Shown piece after piece: positions 8,786-18,575 of a stretch of DNA of 39,097 nucleotides. This DNA comes from Izhakiella australiensis (lineage in GTDB: Bacteria > Pseudomonadota > Gammaproteobacteria > Enterobacterales > Enterobacteriaceae), in contig NZ_MRUL01000026.1 of the NCBI RefSeq assembly GCF_002006995.1, positions 1-39,097 of the forward strand, given 5' to 3'. Position 1 is the stretch's first letter. Each line of letters opens with the position of its first letter. A program made the position numbers and the translations under genes. The notes below the pieces were generated by a model, which saw nothing but the letters and a program-made list of their open reading frames with translations, was not told the origin of the DNA and made no database searches.

Positions 8786-9244
8786 TCAGCTCTTAACGAT
8801 CGGCGGAACGTAAACCACGCCCATATCCCAAGGCTGCTCAATCCAGGTGTTCTGCGGGATATCGACCTGATAATCGTCAACCAGCGGCCGACCGGCCGGC
8901 TTGGCGAAAACGGTAATAAAACGCGCTTTGGGATACATTTCGCGGATCGCCTGGGCGGTGCCGCCGGTATCGACCAGATCGTCAACCACGATGAAGCCTT
9001 CGCCGTCACCCTCTGCGCGCTTGAGGATATGCATATCACGCTGATTATCGTGATCGTAGCTGGAAATACATACCGTATCGACGTAGCGAATATTCAGCTC
9101 GCGAGCCAGCAGAGAAGCAGGAACCAGTCCGCCACGGCTGACGGCAATGATGCCTTTCCATTGTGATACCGGCAGCAAACGCTGGGCGAGTTGGCGGACA
9201 TGAATTTGCAGCATATCCCAGGTGACGACGTATTTTTCACTCAT
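8786..9244 (-). CDS. gpt: Xanthine(-guanine) phosphoribosyltransferase
   Basis: This purine-salvage enzyme converts guanine, xanthine and hypoxanthine to nucleotides with PRPP. The PRPP-binding motif [12 protein letters not shown] lies near residues 85-96, and [18 protein letters not shown] near residue 35 is characteristic. The frame is open to 9340, but the conserved start [19 protein letters not shown] at 9244 gives 152 residues, the exact E. coli length. The gene is between frsA and pepD as in E. coli and is transcribed away from pepD. Confidence 0.97.
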   Translation of the reverse strand: MSEKYVVTWDMLQIHVRQLAQRLLPVSQWKGIIAVSRGGLVPASLLARELNIRYVDTVCISSYDHDNQRDMHILKRAEGDGEGFIVVDDLVDTGGTAQAIREMYPKARFITVFAKPAGRPLVDDYQVDIPQNTWIEQPWDMGVVYVPPIVKS

Positions 9245-9409
9245 AGAAGGATCCCGACCAGAAGCACTGGCTAACAAAGCACAGTGGGAAAGATTGCGCG
9301 AGATTATAGTGATCTGAACGGTGAAAAACCAGTACGACACCCGCTACGCTGTGACTTTTTTCGCTGGCGCAAACAAGCGCAACTGCTGAAACAGTGGTAT
9401 TCTTGGCGG

Positions 9410-9440
9410 CCTGGTGCCGGCCCGTCGCCGGCAGGTTTTA
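9410..9440 (+). terminator. Hairpin with T-run in the pepD leader (possible attenuator)
   Basis: CCT-GGT-GCCGG-CCCGTCG-CCGGC-AGG followed by TTTTATTT forms a GC-rich hairpin on the plus strand about 70 bases upstream of pepD. No plus-strand gene precedes it, so it would act on transcripts entering pepD. Attenuation is inference; it may also be a remnant. Confidence 0.45.
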
Positions 9441-9508
9441 TTTAAATATTAACGCTAGCTGATTGCCTGGTCATCGGCGCCGGGTAACGGTTAAACAGGA
9501 GACCGATC

Positions 9509-10966
9509 GTGTCTGAATTGTCTCAACTCTCACCACAGCCGCTGTGGGACATTTTTGCCAAAATTTGCGCTATCCCCCATCCCTCTTTTCATGAAGAAGC
9601 GTTGGCGACGCATATTGTTTCCTGGGCGCAGGAGAAAGGGTTATTTGCCGAGCGCGACGCCGTCGGCAATATTCTGATCCGCAAACCTGCCAGCAGCGGC
9701 CTGGAGCATCTGAAGCCGGTCGCGCTGCAGGCGCACCTTGATATGGTGCCGCAGAAAAATAACGATACTCAGCATGATTTCACCAAAGACCCGATCCAGC
9801 CGTGGGTTGATGGTGAATGGGTAAAAGCGCGGGGTACGACCCTGGGCGCCGACAACGGTATCGGCATGGCCTCGGCGCTGGCGGTGCTGGCTGATGACAG
9901 CGTTGAGCATGGCCCGCTGGAAGTGTTGCTGACCATGACCGAAGAGACCGGCATGGACGGCGCCTTCGGCCTCCAGCCTGGCTGGCTGCAAGCGGAAATT
10001 TTGATTAACACCGACTCTGAAGAGGAAGGCGAAGTTTATATGGGCTGCGCCGGCGGCATCGATTTTACTTCGACGCTGAAGCTGGAGCGTGAAGCGCTGC
10101 CGGCAGATTACCAGACGGTGAAGCTGACAATAAAAGGGCTGCGCGGCGGTCACTCCGGCGCCGATATTCATATGGGCCTCGGCAACGCCAACAAGCTGCT
10201 GGCGCGCTTTTTGTTTGCCCATGCCCGCTCGCTGGACTTGCGTTTACTCGATCTGAGCGGCGGCACACTGCGTAATGCCATCCCACGCGAAGCCTTCGCC
10301 ACGCTGGCGGTCGCTGCGGATAAGCATCAGGCATTGAAAGAGGCGGCGCAGGCGTATCTTGCCACGTTGAAAAATGAAGCCAGCCCGCTGGATAAAAATC
10401 TGACCGTGCTGGTTGAAAGCGTAGAAAGCAATGCCCGCCCGCTGAAAAACGGCTGCCGCGACCGCTTTGTTTCGCTGCTGAACAGCACGCCAAACGGCGT
10501 TATTCGCAACTCTGACGTGATGAAAGGCGTGGTGGAAACCTCGCTGAATATCGGCGTAGTGACCTTTGATGAACAACAGGCCAGCATTAACTGCCTGATC
10601 CGTTCGCTGATCGACAGCGGTAAGGATTACGTTGTGGAAATGCTCACCTCACTTGGCGAACTGGCAGGTGCCACGACCATGCCAAAGGGCGGCTATCCCG
10701 GCTGGCAGCCGGACGCCAATTCACCGGTGATGGAGTTGGTGCGGGAAACTTACCACAAGCTGTTTAACAAAATGCCCAATATTCAGGTGATCCACGCCGG
10801 CCTTGAATGCGGTCTGTTTAAGAAACCCTATCCGGATATGGATATGGTGTCGATTGGCCCAACCATCACCGGTCCCCACTCGCCAGATGAGCAGGTGCAT
10901 ATCGCCAGCGTCGGCCTTTACTGGCAGCTGCTGACGGCGCTGCTGAAGGCCATTCCGGCAAAATAG
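9509..10966 (+). CDS. pepD: Aminoacyl-histidine dipeptidase (peptidase D)
   Basis: This cytoplasmic M20-family zinc peptidase cleaves unblocked dipeptides such as carnosine-like Xaa-His. The 485 residues equal E. coli PepD. Metal-site motifs are visible: H76 in LQAHLDMV, D115 in LGADNGIGMA, the catalytic E145-E146 in MTEETGMDGAFG, D173 in NTDSEEEGE, and the late GPHSPDEQVHIAS segment. The dimerisation domain lies about 205-385. The start is GTG at 9509 with CAGGAG upstream. It is monocistronic and divergent from gpt. Confidence 0.97.
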   Translation: MSELSQLSPQPLWDIFAKICAIPHPSFHEEALATHIVSWAQEKGLFAERDAVGNILIRKPASSGLEHLKPVALQAHLDMVPQKNNDTQHDFTKDPIQPWVDGEWVKARGTTLGADNGIGMASALAVLADDSVEHGPLEVLLTMTEETGMDGAFGLQPGWLQAEILINTDSEEEGEVYMGCAGGIDFTSTLKLEREALPADYQTVKLTIKGLRGGHSGADIHMGLGNANKLLARFLFAHARSLDLRLLDLSGGTLRNAIPREAFATLAVAADKHQALKEAAQAYLATLKNEASPLDKNLTVLVESVESNARPLKNGCRDRFVSLLNSTPNGVIRNSDVMKGVVETSLNIGVVTFDEQQASINCLIRSLIDSGKDYVVEMLTSLGELAGATTMPKGGYPGWQPDANSPVMELVRETYHKLFNKMPNIQVIHAGLECGLFKKPYPDMDMVSIGPTITGPHSPDEQVHIASVGLYWQLLTALLKAIPAK

Positions 10967-11083
10967 TCGTCCGCCGGCGATAGCCAGCGCAGAGATAAAA
11001 ACGCCGGCCGGTTCCTGAGCATCGCCTCGGGGAGCGGCTGGCGCTTTCTTTTCCCGGCGGCTGGGCTCAGCAGCGTGACGTAC

Positions 11084-11319
11084 AACCGCTCAAGCCGCAG
11101 GCATGGGCGCAGACTTATAGCCTCGATAAGTCGCTGACCTTCCATCTGCGAATTCAGCAAGGTTTATGCAAACCGCTCAAGCCGCAAGCTTATAGCCCCG
11201 ATAAGTCGCTGACCTTCCATCTGCGGATTCAGCAGGGTTTATGCCAATCGCTCAAGCCGCAGGCTTATAGCCCCAGAAGTAGCTGACGTTCAAGCTGCGG
11301 ATTCAGCAGGGTTACGTGC
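11084..11319. repeat. Three tandem copies of the dinB 3' end
   Basis: Three units begin at 11084 (AACCGCTCAAGCCGCAGG), 11171 (AACCGCTCAAGCCGCAAG) and 11246 (AATCGCTCAAGCCGCAGG). They are 87, 75 and 74 bases long. The third unit contains the last 18 codons of dinB and its stop. The other two are decayed copies lying downstream of the gene. Read on the minus strand, unit 2 still gives TLLNPQMEGQRLIG, against [15 protein letters not shown] in the gene. Unit 1 carries an extra 11 bases. The period of 75 is 25 codons. Confidence 0.85.
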
Positions 11320-12320
11320 AATCCCACCAGCCGCACTCCGCGCCCCGCCCGACGCTGGTCCCAGGTTTTGCGCGCCACGGCAATCAAATCCTCTTTATTC
11401 AACTCCGGCCAGACGTGTTCCTGGGTGGTAAGCTGGAAATCGTTAAATTTTAGCTTTACGCCCTGCCGGGCGATCTGCCGATCGGGTTTGATTTGCGTCA
11501 GCCGCCGCGCCAGTTCGTCATACAGCTGGTCAATAATCTCAAGGCAGTCCTCCCAGCTGTGAATATCCTCGGCCAGCGTACGCTCGACGCCAAGGGATTT
11601 ACGCAACCGTTCGGTGACCACTTCGCGTTCATCCACCCCGTGGCTGCGCTCCCAAAGCACGCGACCAAACTTGCCAAAGCGGCGCAGCAGCAGCGCCAGA
11701 TCGGAGCGCTGAACGTCGGCGCAGGTATGCAGACCCATCTCCGCGAGTTTTTTTGCCGTTACCTTGCCGACGCCCGGAATCTTCGCCAGCGGCAGCGCCA
11801 GCAGAAACTCCGACACCTGCTGAGGGGTAATCACGTATTGCCCGTTCGGTTTATTCATGTCGGAGGCAATTTTTGCCAGAAACTTAATCGGCGCAATGCC
11901 GGCCGAAGCGGTCAGTTCCAGTTCACGCCAGATGGTCTGGCGTATTTCATCGGCGATGCGCGTGGCCGATCCCTGACAGTGCTGGCTTTCGCTAACGTCG
12001 AGATAGGCCTCGTCAAGGGAAAGCGGCTCCACCAGAGAGGTATAGCGGGTAAAGATTTCACGGATGTGGCTGCTGGCCGCTTTGTAGGCGTCAAAACGGC
12101 CGGGGATCAGCTTCAGGTGGGGGCAGAGCTTTAACGCCATGGCGGTTGACATAGCGCTGTGAACGCCATATTTACGCGCCGGATAATTGGCGGTGCTGAT
12201 TACGCCGCGCGCTTCGCGGCTGCCGCCGATGGCAATCGGAATATCGCGCAGGCTGGGATCGTCACGCATTTCAACTGCGGCATAAAAGCAGTCCATATCG
12301 ACGTGAATAATTTTACGCAT
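11265..12320 (-). CDS. dinB: DNA polymerase IV (translesion)
   Basis: This Y-family polymerase performs error-prone bypass of minor-groove lesions and is induced by SOS. The frame is open to 12473, but [20 protein letters not shown] at 12320, with GGAGGGG directly upstream, is the family start and gives 351 residues, the E. coli length. Metal ligands D8 (VDMDCFY) and D103/E104 (SLDEAYLD) are present. The little-finger domain follows residue 240. The C-terminus QLLLGL is the beta-clamp-binding peptide. A LexA box and promoter precede it. Decayed copies of its final codons lie downstream. The yafNOP genes that follow dinB in E. coli are absent. Confidence 0.97.
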   Translation of the reverse strand: MRKIIHVDMDCFYAAVEMRDDPSLRDIPIAIGGSREARGVISTANYPARKYGVHSAMSTAMALKLCPHLKLIPGRFDAYKAASSHIREIFTRYTSLVEPLSLDEAYLDVSESQHCQGSATRIADEIRQTIWRELELTASAGIAPIKFLAKIASDMNKPNGQYVITPQQVSEFLLALPLAKIPGVGKVTAKKLAEMGLHTCADVQRSDLALLLRRFGKFGRVLWERSHGVDEREVVTERLRKSLGVERTLAEDIHSWEDCLEIIDQLYDELARRLTQIKPDRQIARQGVKLKFNDFQLTTQEHVWPELNKEDLIAVARKTWDQRRAGRGVRLVGLHVTLLNPQLERQLLLGL

Positions 12321-12336
12321 ACCCCCTCCGCAACCA

Positions 12337-12352
12337 CTGGATAAGTATACAG
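12337..12352 (-). promoter_or_regulatory. LexA (SOS) box of dinB
   Basis: On the minus strand the 16-mer CTGTATACTTATCCAG fits the LexA pattern CTG-N10-CAG and is close to the E. coli dinB box. TATACT within it is the likely -10 element, with TTGCGG 16 bases upstream as the -35. The box ends 17 bases before the start codon. Confidence 0.88.
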
Positions 12353-12565
12353 CATAAAAAGGGCGCCGCAAGGATGCTGACGATAAGCCGGGCCATTCAA
12401 TTAAGGGAATAAGCCACAAAATTAAAATTACGCCAATTTTTGACGCACTGTTGCTTGCTAAAAAAACACACAATGATAATGTTGCGCTGCGGTAGCGGAA
12501 AACTCCGATATCGCAAGAGCAGCGCGCTTTCGGCGCCGATTACATACGCATTTCAAGGAAATATG

Positions 12566-13306
12566 ATGGGCAAAATCGCATTGCTGTTTGCGATGATCTT
12601 CCTGCCGGCCATTTGTCTGGCCAGCCTCCCCGATCCGTCTTCACCGCTGGCCCCCGTCAGTAAAGAGCTCAAGAAGCAGCTACTGGGGACGCCGGTTTAT
12701 ATTCAGATATTTAAGCAAGAACGCACCCTTGAACTGTATGGCAAAGTCGGTAACGAATATCGCCTGCTCGACAGCTATCGCATCTGCAATTTCTCTGGCG
12801 GTCTCGGCCCGAAACGGCGCCCGGGAGATTTTAAAAGTCCGGAAGGATTTTACAGCGTCGGCCTGTCGCAGCTGAAGCCGGACAGCCATTTCTACCGGGC
12901 GATAAATATTGGTTTTCCTAACCAGTACGATCGCGAGAAAGGCTATGAAGGCAAGTATCTGATGATTCACGGCGCCTGCGTTTCCGTTGGCTGCTACGCG
13001 ATGACCGATGCCTATATCCAGGATATTTATGATTATGTCGCTGCGGCGCTGCACAACGGTCAGCCACGCGTGGACATCAGCATTTATCCGTTCCGCATGA
13101 CTGAAAATAATATGCAGCACCACCGCAACTCAATTTACTACAGCTTCTGGCAGCAGCTGCAGCCGGCCTATGCGCAGTTTGTCAAAACGCATCTGCCGCC
13201 TGCAGTCAACGTCAGCGACGGCAAATATGTGCTGAACGGCAGTACCCCAGGCGCGCCGTTCTCTCCGGCACCGGCTTCAGCACTGGCGCTCACCCAGGCA
13301 GAATAG
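12566..13306 (+). CDS. dpaA: Peptidoglycan-lipoprotein amidase DpaA/LdtF (YafK)
   Basis: YafK is a YkuD-fold periplasmic enzyme that in E. coli releases Braun lipoprotein from peptidoglycan instead of cross-linking. The frame is open from 12440. The ATG at 12566, six bases past AGGA, gives 246 residues, the E. coli length; the ATG three bases earlier is possible. A signal peptide covers about 1-19 (FLPAICLA). The catalytic motif [14 protein letters not shown] gives H135, S140 and C143. [10 protein letters not shown] and [13 protein letters not shown] match the family. It is divergent from dinB, and its last 30 bases overlap the end of yafJ. Confidence 0.93.
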   Translation: MGKIALLFAMIFLPAICLASLPDPSSPLAPVSKELKKQLLGTPVYIQIFKQERTLELYGKVGNEYRLLDSYRICNFSGGLGPKRRPGDFKSPEGFYSVGLSQLKPDSHFYRAINIGFPNQYDREKGYEGKYLMIHGACVSVGCYAMTDAYIQDIYDYVAAALHNGQPRVDISIYPFRMTENNMQHHRNSIYYSFWQQLQPAYAQFVKTHLPPAVNVSDGKYVLNGSTPGAPFSPAPASALALTQAE

Positions 13307-14044
13307 CGCCCACTCGCCGGGCGCAATGCGATGCCATGACTCATTGCCGGTTAGCGGCTGAGTTGCAATCACCGTGACCACGTCATTTGGCGTGGTCTGC
13401 TTCTGAAAGTCGATCTCCACATCCTGATCCAACAGCGTCGCTTTACCAAACGGCGCGCGGCGCGTGATCCAGTAAAGATTGGTCGAGCAGTAGGCCATCA
13501 GAAAGTTGCCATCTGACAGCAGCATATTAAACACGCCTTTGCTGCAAAGCTGCTGCGCCAGCTGAGCAACAAAGCGAAACACCGCCGGCCAGTTGCCCGG
13601 TGTGCGTGGGTAGCGGGTAGCCAGCTGATGCAGCAGCCAGCAAAAAGCGTGCTCGCTGTCGGTTTCTCCCACCGGACGGAAATAGCCGGTGTCCAGCCGA
13701 CGATAGCCCTTTAGCTGTCCGTTGTGGGCATAGGTCCAGTTGCGTCCCCAGAGTTCGCGGGTAAAAGGATGGGTGTTTTCCAGCGCGACTTTGCCACGGT
13801 TGGCCTGACGAATATGCGCCACCACGGCGCAGGATTTAATCGGGTATTCCTGCACAAGGCGCGCAATCGGCGAATTAAAGCTCGGTTGAGGATCCTTAAA
13901 CGTCCGGCAGCCTTTGCCTTCGTAAAAGGTGATCCCCCAACCGTCTTTATGCGGCCCGGTGCCGCCACCGCGCTGTATCAGCCCGGTAAAACTAAAACAG
14001 ATATCCGTCGGGACATTGGCACTCATCCCAAGCAATTCGCACAT
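13277..14044 (-). CDS. yafJ: Class II glutamine amidotransferase YafJ
   Basis: The 255 residues begin [20 protein letters not shown]. Removal of Met exposes Cys2, the N-terminal nucleophile of Ntn-type glutaminases. [23 protein letters not shown] and [20 protein letters not shown] are the conserved glutamine-site segments. The acceptor substrate of YafJ is not established; no synthetase domain is attached. It overlaps the convergent dpaA by 30 bases and lies downstream of gmhA on the same strand. Confidence 0.93.
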   Translation of the reverse strand: MCELLGMSANVPTDICFSFTGLIQRGGGTGPHKDGWGITFYEGKGCRTFKDPQPSFNSPIARLVQEYPIKSCAVVAHIRQANRGKVALENTHPFTRELWGRNWTYAHNGQLKGYRRLDTGYFRPVGETDSEHAFCWLLHQLATRYPRTPGNWPAVFRFVAQLAQQLCSKGVFNMLLSDGNFLMAYCSTNLYWITRRAPFGKATLLDQDVEIDFQKQTTPNDVVTVIATQPLTGNESWHRIAPGEWALFCLGERQC

Positions 14045-14197
14045 GCTACCACCTTAAACCACCGGCAAAAGAGTATCGCTAAATTAACCAGTCAGGGAGG
14101 CAGCCTGAGCGCAAGCAGCCTGACGCTTCGGCTACCTGGCGCACCACACCTGGCCTGCGCTCCGCTGGCGTTCAGGCCCGTTTACAGCCTGAAAGGC

Positions 14198-14776
14198 TTA
14201 TTTAACCATTTCTTTTTCGACCAGTAACATCAGAATATGTATGACCTTAATGTGAATTTCCTGAATACGGTCGGCGTAGCCAAAGTGGGGAACGCGAATT
14301 TCAATATCCGCCAGGCCGTTCATCTTGCCGCCGTCTTTACCGGTCAGCGCAATAACCTTCATCCCCTGCTTTTTCGCCGCCTCAATCGCCTTGATAATAT
14401 TGACCGAATTACCCGAGGTCGACAGGCCCAGTAAGACGTCACCGCCGCGGCCTACCGCTTCAACATAGCGTGAGAAGACATAGTCGTAGCCAAAGTCGTT
14501 GCTGACGCAGGAGAGATGGCTGACATCTGAAATGGCAATTGCCGGATAGCCGGGACGATTTTCCCGATAGCGTCCGGTCAGCTCTTCGGCAAAATGCATA
14601 GCATCGCAGTGGGAGCCGCCGTTGCCGCATGAGAGCACTTTTCCTCCGGCTTTAAATGCATCGGCCAGCATTACCGCCGCACGTTGAATGGCGTGAATAT
14701 TGGCATCATTACTTAAAAACGCGTTCAGCGTTTCCGCCGCTTCGTTCAGTTCAGAGCGGATAATATCCTGGTACAT
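14198..14776 (-). CDS. gmhA: Sedoheptulose-7-phosphate isomerase
   Basis: GmhA makes D-glycero-D-manno-heptose 7-phosphate, the first step of ADP-heptose synthesis for the LPS inner core. [20 protein letters not shown] at 14776 is the family start and gives 192 residues, equal to E. coli; seven more codons are open upstream. The SIS domain is visible with the conserved [20 protein letters not shown] (residues near 53-72) and [13 protein letters not shown]. Zinc ligands such as the His of HFAEE and the late HIKVIHIL are present. It is divergent from fadE. Confidence 0.97.
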   Translation of the reverse strand: MYQDIIRSELNEAAETLNAFLSNDANIHAIQRAAVMLADAFKAGGKVLSCGNGGSHCDAMHFAEELTGRYRENRPGYPAIAISDVSHLSCVSNDFGYDYVFSRYVEAVGRGGDVLLGLSTSGNSVNIIKAIEAAKKQGMKVIALTGKDGGKMNGLADIEIRVPHFGYADRIQEIHIKVIHILMLLVEKEMVK

Positions 14777-14953
14777 AGCGAGGGCCTTCCTTCTCAAGAA
14801 ATATCATATGCAGTGTAACCAAATGCCTGAGGCGCGCAAAGCGCTACGGCTAGCCTGGCGGATGTATTCATCTCACTAATGGAGTGTGAGCCAGGTTGTA
14901 ATTATCATGTAAATATATTGCTAACGGAAAGGATCTCATCTAAACCTGTACTC

Positions 14954-14970
14954 AACAGGTCAGACCTCTT
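14954..14970. promoter_or_regulatory. FadR operator upstream of fadE
   Basis: AACAGGTCAGACCTCTT matches the 17-base FadR site, whose core is TGGTCNGACC, in 9 of 10 core positions. It ends 19 bases before the fadE start codon, so FadR would repress fadE until long-chain acyl-CoA is present, as in E. coli. Confidence 0.75.
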
Positions 14971-14989
14971 ATGACTTAGGGAGTAGGTT

Positions 14990-17434
14990 ATGTTGCTTAT
15001 CAGTATTGTTGCGACGATCGTGTTGATCGGCGTGTTGTTTTATCACCGTGTTACCCTGGCGCTCAGCAGCGCGACCTTGCTGATCTGGACGGCGCTGATG
15101 GCCGCACTGCATCTCTGGACGCCGTGGCTGCTGCTGCCGCTGGCTATTATTCTGCTGCCGTTCAACCTGCTCAGCCTGCGCCGGGCGATGTTTTCTAAAT
15201 CGGTTATGCATACCTTCCAGAAAGTGATGCCGCCCATGTCGCGTACTGAAAAAGAGGCGATTGACGCAGGCACCACCTGGTGGGAAGGCGAACTATTTCG
15301 CGGCAATCCCGACTGGAAAACCCTGCACGACTATCCGCAGCCGCGTTTGTCAGCGGAAGAGCAAGCCTTTATTGATGGCCCGGTGGAAGAAGCCTGCCGC
15401 ATGGCTAATGACTTCGCCATTACTCACGAAATGGCCGATCTCCCGCCTGAACTGTGGGCGTACCTGAAAGAGCACCGCTTTTTCGCCATGATCATTAAAA
15501 AAGAGTATGGCGGCCTGGAATTCTCCGCTTACGCCCAGTCGCGCGTATTGCAGAAACTGGCTGGCGTCTCCGGTATCCTGGCGATCACCGTTGGCGTACC
15601 AAATTCCCTTGGTCCGGGCGAGCTGCTGCAGCATTACGGCACCGAAGAGCAAAAAGATCACTATCTGCCTCGTCTGGCGCGCGGCCAGGAGATCCCCTGC
15701 TTTGCCTTAACCAGCCCGGAAGCCGGTTCCGATGCCGGCGCTATCCCGGATACCGGGGTGGTTTGTATGGGCGACTGGCAGGGTAAACAGGTACTGGGTA
15801 TGCGCCTGACCTGGAATAAGCGCTACATCACTCTGGCGCCGATTGCTACCGTGCTGGGCCTGGCGTTCAAACTCTCCGATCCCGACCACCTGCTGGGTGA
15901 AACTGAGGAGCTGGGTATTACCTGCGCGCTGATCCCGACGGTCACGCCGGGCGTTGAGATTGGCAGGCGCCACTTTCCGCTGAACGTTCCGTTCCAGAAC
16001 GGGCCGACGCGCGGTAAGGACATCTTTGTACCGATTGATTACATTATCGGCGGTCCCAAAATGGCCGGACAGGGCTGGCGTATGCTGGTTGAATGTCTCT
16101 CGGTTGGACGCGGCATCACCCTGCCCTCCAACGCCACCGGCAGCCTGAAATCTGTGGCAATGGCGATCGGGGCTTATGCCCACATCCGCCGCCAGTTCAG
16201 GATCTCTATCGGTAAGATGGAAGGGATTGAAGAGCCGCTGGCGCGCATTGCTGGCAATGCGTATGCCCTCGATGCCGCCGCGACGTTGATCACCTACGGC
16301 ATTATGCTCGGCGAAAAACCGGCGGTACTGTCGGCGATCGTTAAACATCACTGTACCCACCGCAGCCAGCGGGCAATTATCGATGCGATGGATATCGCTG
16401 GCGGTAAAGGCATCATGCTGGGCGATAATAACTTCCTTGCCCGTGCCTATCAGGGCGCGCCGATAGCCATTACCGTTGAAGGCGCCAACATCCTGACCCG
16501 CAGCATGATTATTTTTGGTCAGGGCGCGATCCGCTGTCATCCTTTCGTGCTGAAAGAGATGGCTGCCGCGCAGAATCATGATGTTAAAGCCTTTGATCAG
16601 GCGCTGTTCAGTCATATCGGCCACGTTGGCAGCAATAAAGTGCGCAGCTTCTGGCTCGGCCTGACCGCCGGCCTGACCAGCCGCACACCGACTCGCGACG
16701 CGACGCGCCGTTACTATCAGCATCTGAACCGTATCAGCGCTAACCTGGCTTTTATGGCGGATATTTCGATGGCCGCGCTCGGCGGCAGCCTGAAACGACG
16801 TGAGCGTATCTCCGCGCGCCTCGGCGACGTGCTGAGCCAGCTGTTTATTGCTTCCGCTGCCCTGAAACGCTATGACGATGAGGGCCGCCAGAGTGCCGAT
16901 CTGCCGCTGGTTCACTGGAGCGTGCAGGATGCGCTGTATCAGGCGGAAACGGCCATTGACGATCTGCTGCGCAACTTCCCGAACCGGGCGATGGCGGGCC
17001 TGATGCGCCTGGTGATTTTCCCGACCGGACGCCACTGCCGCGCGCCGTCAGACAAGCTTGATCATCAGCTGGCTAAAATCCTTCAGCAGCCTTCTGCTAC
17101 CCGCAGCCGCATTGGTCGTGGGCAATATCTCACCCCGAGCGAATACAATCCGGCGGGACAGATGGAAGAAGCGCTGGCGCATATCATGGAAGCGGAAGCG
17201 ATCCATCAGCGTCTGTGCAAGCAGCTGCAGAAGAATCTGCCGTTTACCCGCCTTGACGAGCTGGGTCAGCAATGGCTGGCAAATCAGCTGATTAATCAGC
17301 AAGAGGCCGACATTCTGGCGAGGGCGGAAGCCAGCCGACTGCGCAGCATCAACGTTGATGATTTTGAACCGGAAGCGTTAGCGACCCAGCCGGTAAAAAA
17401 GCCGCAAAAAGCACCGAAGGTTGAAGCCGCCTGA
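14990..17434 (+). CDS. fadE: Acyl-CoA dehydrogenase FadE
   Basis: FadE catalyses the first, FAD-dependent step of aerobic beta-oxidation, introducing the 2,3-double bond into acyl-CoA. The 814 residues equal the long FadE form. The N-terminus ([20 protein letters not shown], then another hydrophobic stretch to about 60) anchors it to the inner membrane. The dehydrogenase domain covers about 80-480, with [20 protein letters not shown] and the late [21 protein letters not shown] long C-terminal extension follows. GGGAG precedes the ATG. The stop lies two bases from the convergent ROK gene stop. The C-terminus ends in a Lys/Pro-rich tail. Confidence 0.97.
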   Translation: MLLISIVATIVLIGVLFYHRVTLALSSATLLIWTALMAALHLWTPWLLLPLAIILLPFNLLSLRRAMFSKSVMHTFQKVMPPMSRTEKEAIDAGTTWWEGELFRGNPDWKTLHDYPQPRLSAEEQAFIDGPVEEACRMANDFAITHEMADLPPELWAYLKEHRFFAMIIKKEYGGLEFSAYAQSRVLQKLAGVSGILAITVGVPNSLGPGELLQHYGTEEQKDHYLPRLARGQEIPCFALTSPEAGSDAGAIPDTGVVCMGDWQGKQVLGMRLTWNKRYITLAPIATVLGLAFKLSDPDHLLGETEELGITCALIPTVTPGVEIGRRHFPLNVPFQNGPTRGKDIFVPIDYIIGGPKMAGQGWRMLVECLSVGRGITLPSNATGSLKSVAMAIGAYAHIRRQFRISIGKMEGIEEPLARIAGNAYALDAAATLITYGIMLGEKPAVLSAIVKHHCTHRSQRAIIDAMDIAGGKGIMLGDNNFLARAYQGAPIAITVEGANILTRSMIIFGQGAIRCHPFVLKEMAAAQNHDVKAFDQALFSHIGHVGSNKVRSFWLGLTAGLTSRTPTRDATRRYYQHLNRISANLAFMADISMAALGGSLKRRERISARLGDVLSQLFIASAALKRYDDEGRQSADLPLVHWSVQDALYQAETAIDDLLRNFPNRAMAGLMRLVIFPTGRHCRAPSDKLDHQLAKILQQPSATRSRIGRGQYLTPSEYNPAGQMEEALAHIMEAEAIHQRLCKQLQKNLPFTRLDELGQQWLANQLINQQEADILARAEASRLRSINVDDFEPEALATQPVKKPQKAPKVEAA

Positions 17435-17436
17435 AG

Positions 17437-18567
17437 TTAAAGTACCGACTGCTCGCTCTGTTCGATCATCGCCAGAGCGAGCCCCTGAGCCGGGTCGAAG
17501 GTTTGCTGCATAAACAGCAGCTGAGTATTCTGCCAGGTAAAACTTAACGTCTGCGCTTTTGCTGCCTCGCACGCCGCGTCACTGAACGCGGCGCTTTTAT
17601 TCCAGGGGGCGTCCACCACAATCACCGCCGGATTAAGCAGCAGCATAATCTGACTCAGCGCTCTGCCAAGCCAGGTCCCGGCCTGATGCATCACTTCATC
17701 CACCTGCTGCGGATCGCGCTCCCGCGTGTGCCAGCTTAATCCCGGCGCCAGGCTCGCCAGCCGCTGTTCAATCGCCGGCACGCTGATTACCGCCTCCAGG
17801 CAGCCGCGCTGACCGCAGCGACAGGCCGGTCCATCATACTCGACCATCAGATGGCCGGCCTCGCCCGCCGTCCAGCTGTTGCCAGTATAAATATCGCTGC
17901 CGTTAACCAGCGCGCCGCCGACGCCTTCGCCGACGCGCAGGTAAAAGCGACTGCGGTCTGCTGGCAGTCGGTCATGCTGCAAGGAGAGCAGCGCGGCGGC
18001 TTTAACGATGTTCATGGCCGCCACGGGAACAGAAAGATTAAGCGAGCTAAGCAGGTCAACATTGCGCCAGCCGAGATGGGAAGAAAGGTGCAGTATGCCG
18101 CCGCGCGGATCGACAATGCCGGGGAAGCCAAAGCCGATCCCCAGCAGTCCGGGGTGGTCGCTCGCCAGCTGCGACGCCAGCTGCGCAAGACGCTCAAGCA
18201 CCGGCTGCGGGCTGCCGGTTTCCAGCGTTTCCTGCCCCTGCGCGAGCGGCCGGGAGAAATAATCACAGACCATCCAGCGCAGCTGATGGCGTTCAACCAT
18301 GATGCCGGCGCTTTTTAATACCTGTGCTTCCAGCGCGATGCGGATTTTCGGCCGTCCGGCGCTTCTTCCGGCCAGCGCCCCGCGCTCGCTGACCCAGCCG
18401 CGGGCGATCAGCTCATCGACAATCAGCGAAACGGTATTTTTACTCAGCGCCAGCGCTTCGGCCAGGTCCTGGCGGGTGGTCTCCCTGACCTGACGCAGCG
18501 CTGCCAGCAGCCTTTTTTCGTTATGCAGGCGCAGCAACGCCGGTCCCTTCCCCGATTCTTTAAACAT
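17437..18567 (-). CDS. ROK-family transcriptional repressor (NagC/Mlc-like)
   Basis: The 376 residues have an N-terminal winged helix-turn-helix (about 31-58, TRQDLAEALALSKNTVSLIV) and a ROK sugar-binding domain. The zinc site is present: H239 in AGEAGHL, then C249, C251 and C256 in CRCGQRGCLE. In ROK kinases the phosphate-transfer Asp follows Asn in an N-D motif. Here the position reads MNIVKAAALL (N186 then I187), so it should not phosphorylate sugars. It is the last gene of an operon with an SSS transporter and NagB- and NagA-like enzymes, eight bases after the NagA-like gene. It most likely binds the palindrome at 22150-22178 and is released by a phosphorylated amino sugar. Confidence 0.88.
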   Translation of the reverse strand: MFKESGKGPALLRLHNEKRLLAALRQVRETTRQDLAEALALSKNTVSLIVDELIARGWVSERGALAGRSAGRPKIRIALEAQVLKSAGIMVERHQLRWMVCDYFSRPLAQGQETLETGSPQPVLERLAQLASQLASDHPGLLGIGFGFPGIVDPRGGILHLSSHLGWRNVDLLSSLNLSVPVAAMNIVKAAALLSLQHDRLPADRSRFYLRVGEGVGGALVNGSDIYTGNSWTAGEAGHLMVEYDGPACRCGQRGCLEAVISVPAIEQRLASLAPGLSWHTRERDPQQVDEVMHQAGTWLGRALSQIMLLLNPAVIVVDAPWNKSAAFSDAACEAAKAQTLSFTWQNTQLLFMQQTFDPAQGLALAMIEQSEQSVL

Positions 18568-18575
18568 GCGGCGTG

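Noticed and set aside
11014..11031. Possible terminator after pepD (CCTGAG, loop, CTCGGG)
   Set aside because: Six pairs with a wobble and no T-run; too weak to call.
15707..17035. Minus-strand open frame of 442 codons
   Set aside because: It lies fully inside fadE, which has a clear family match and a regulated start; the opposite frame is a by-product of GC-rich codon use.
17437..18567. ROK protein as the missing sugar kinase
   Set aside because: It has an N-terminal helix-turn-helix, and the catalytic Asp position reads Ile187, so it is a repressor and not a kinase.
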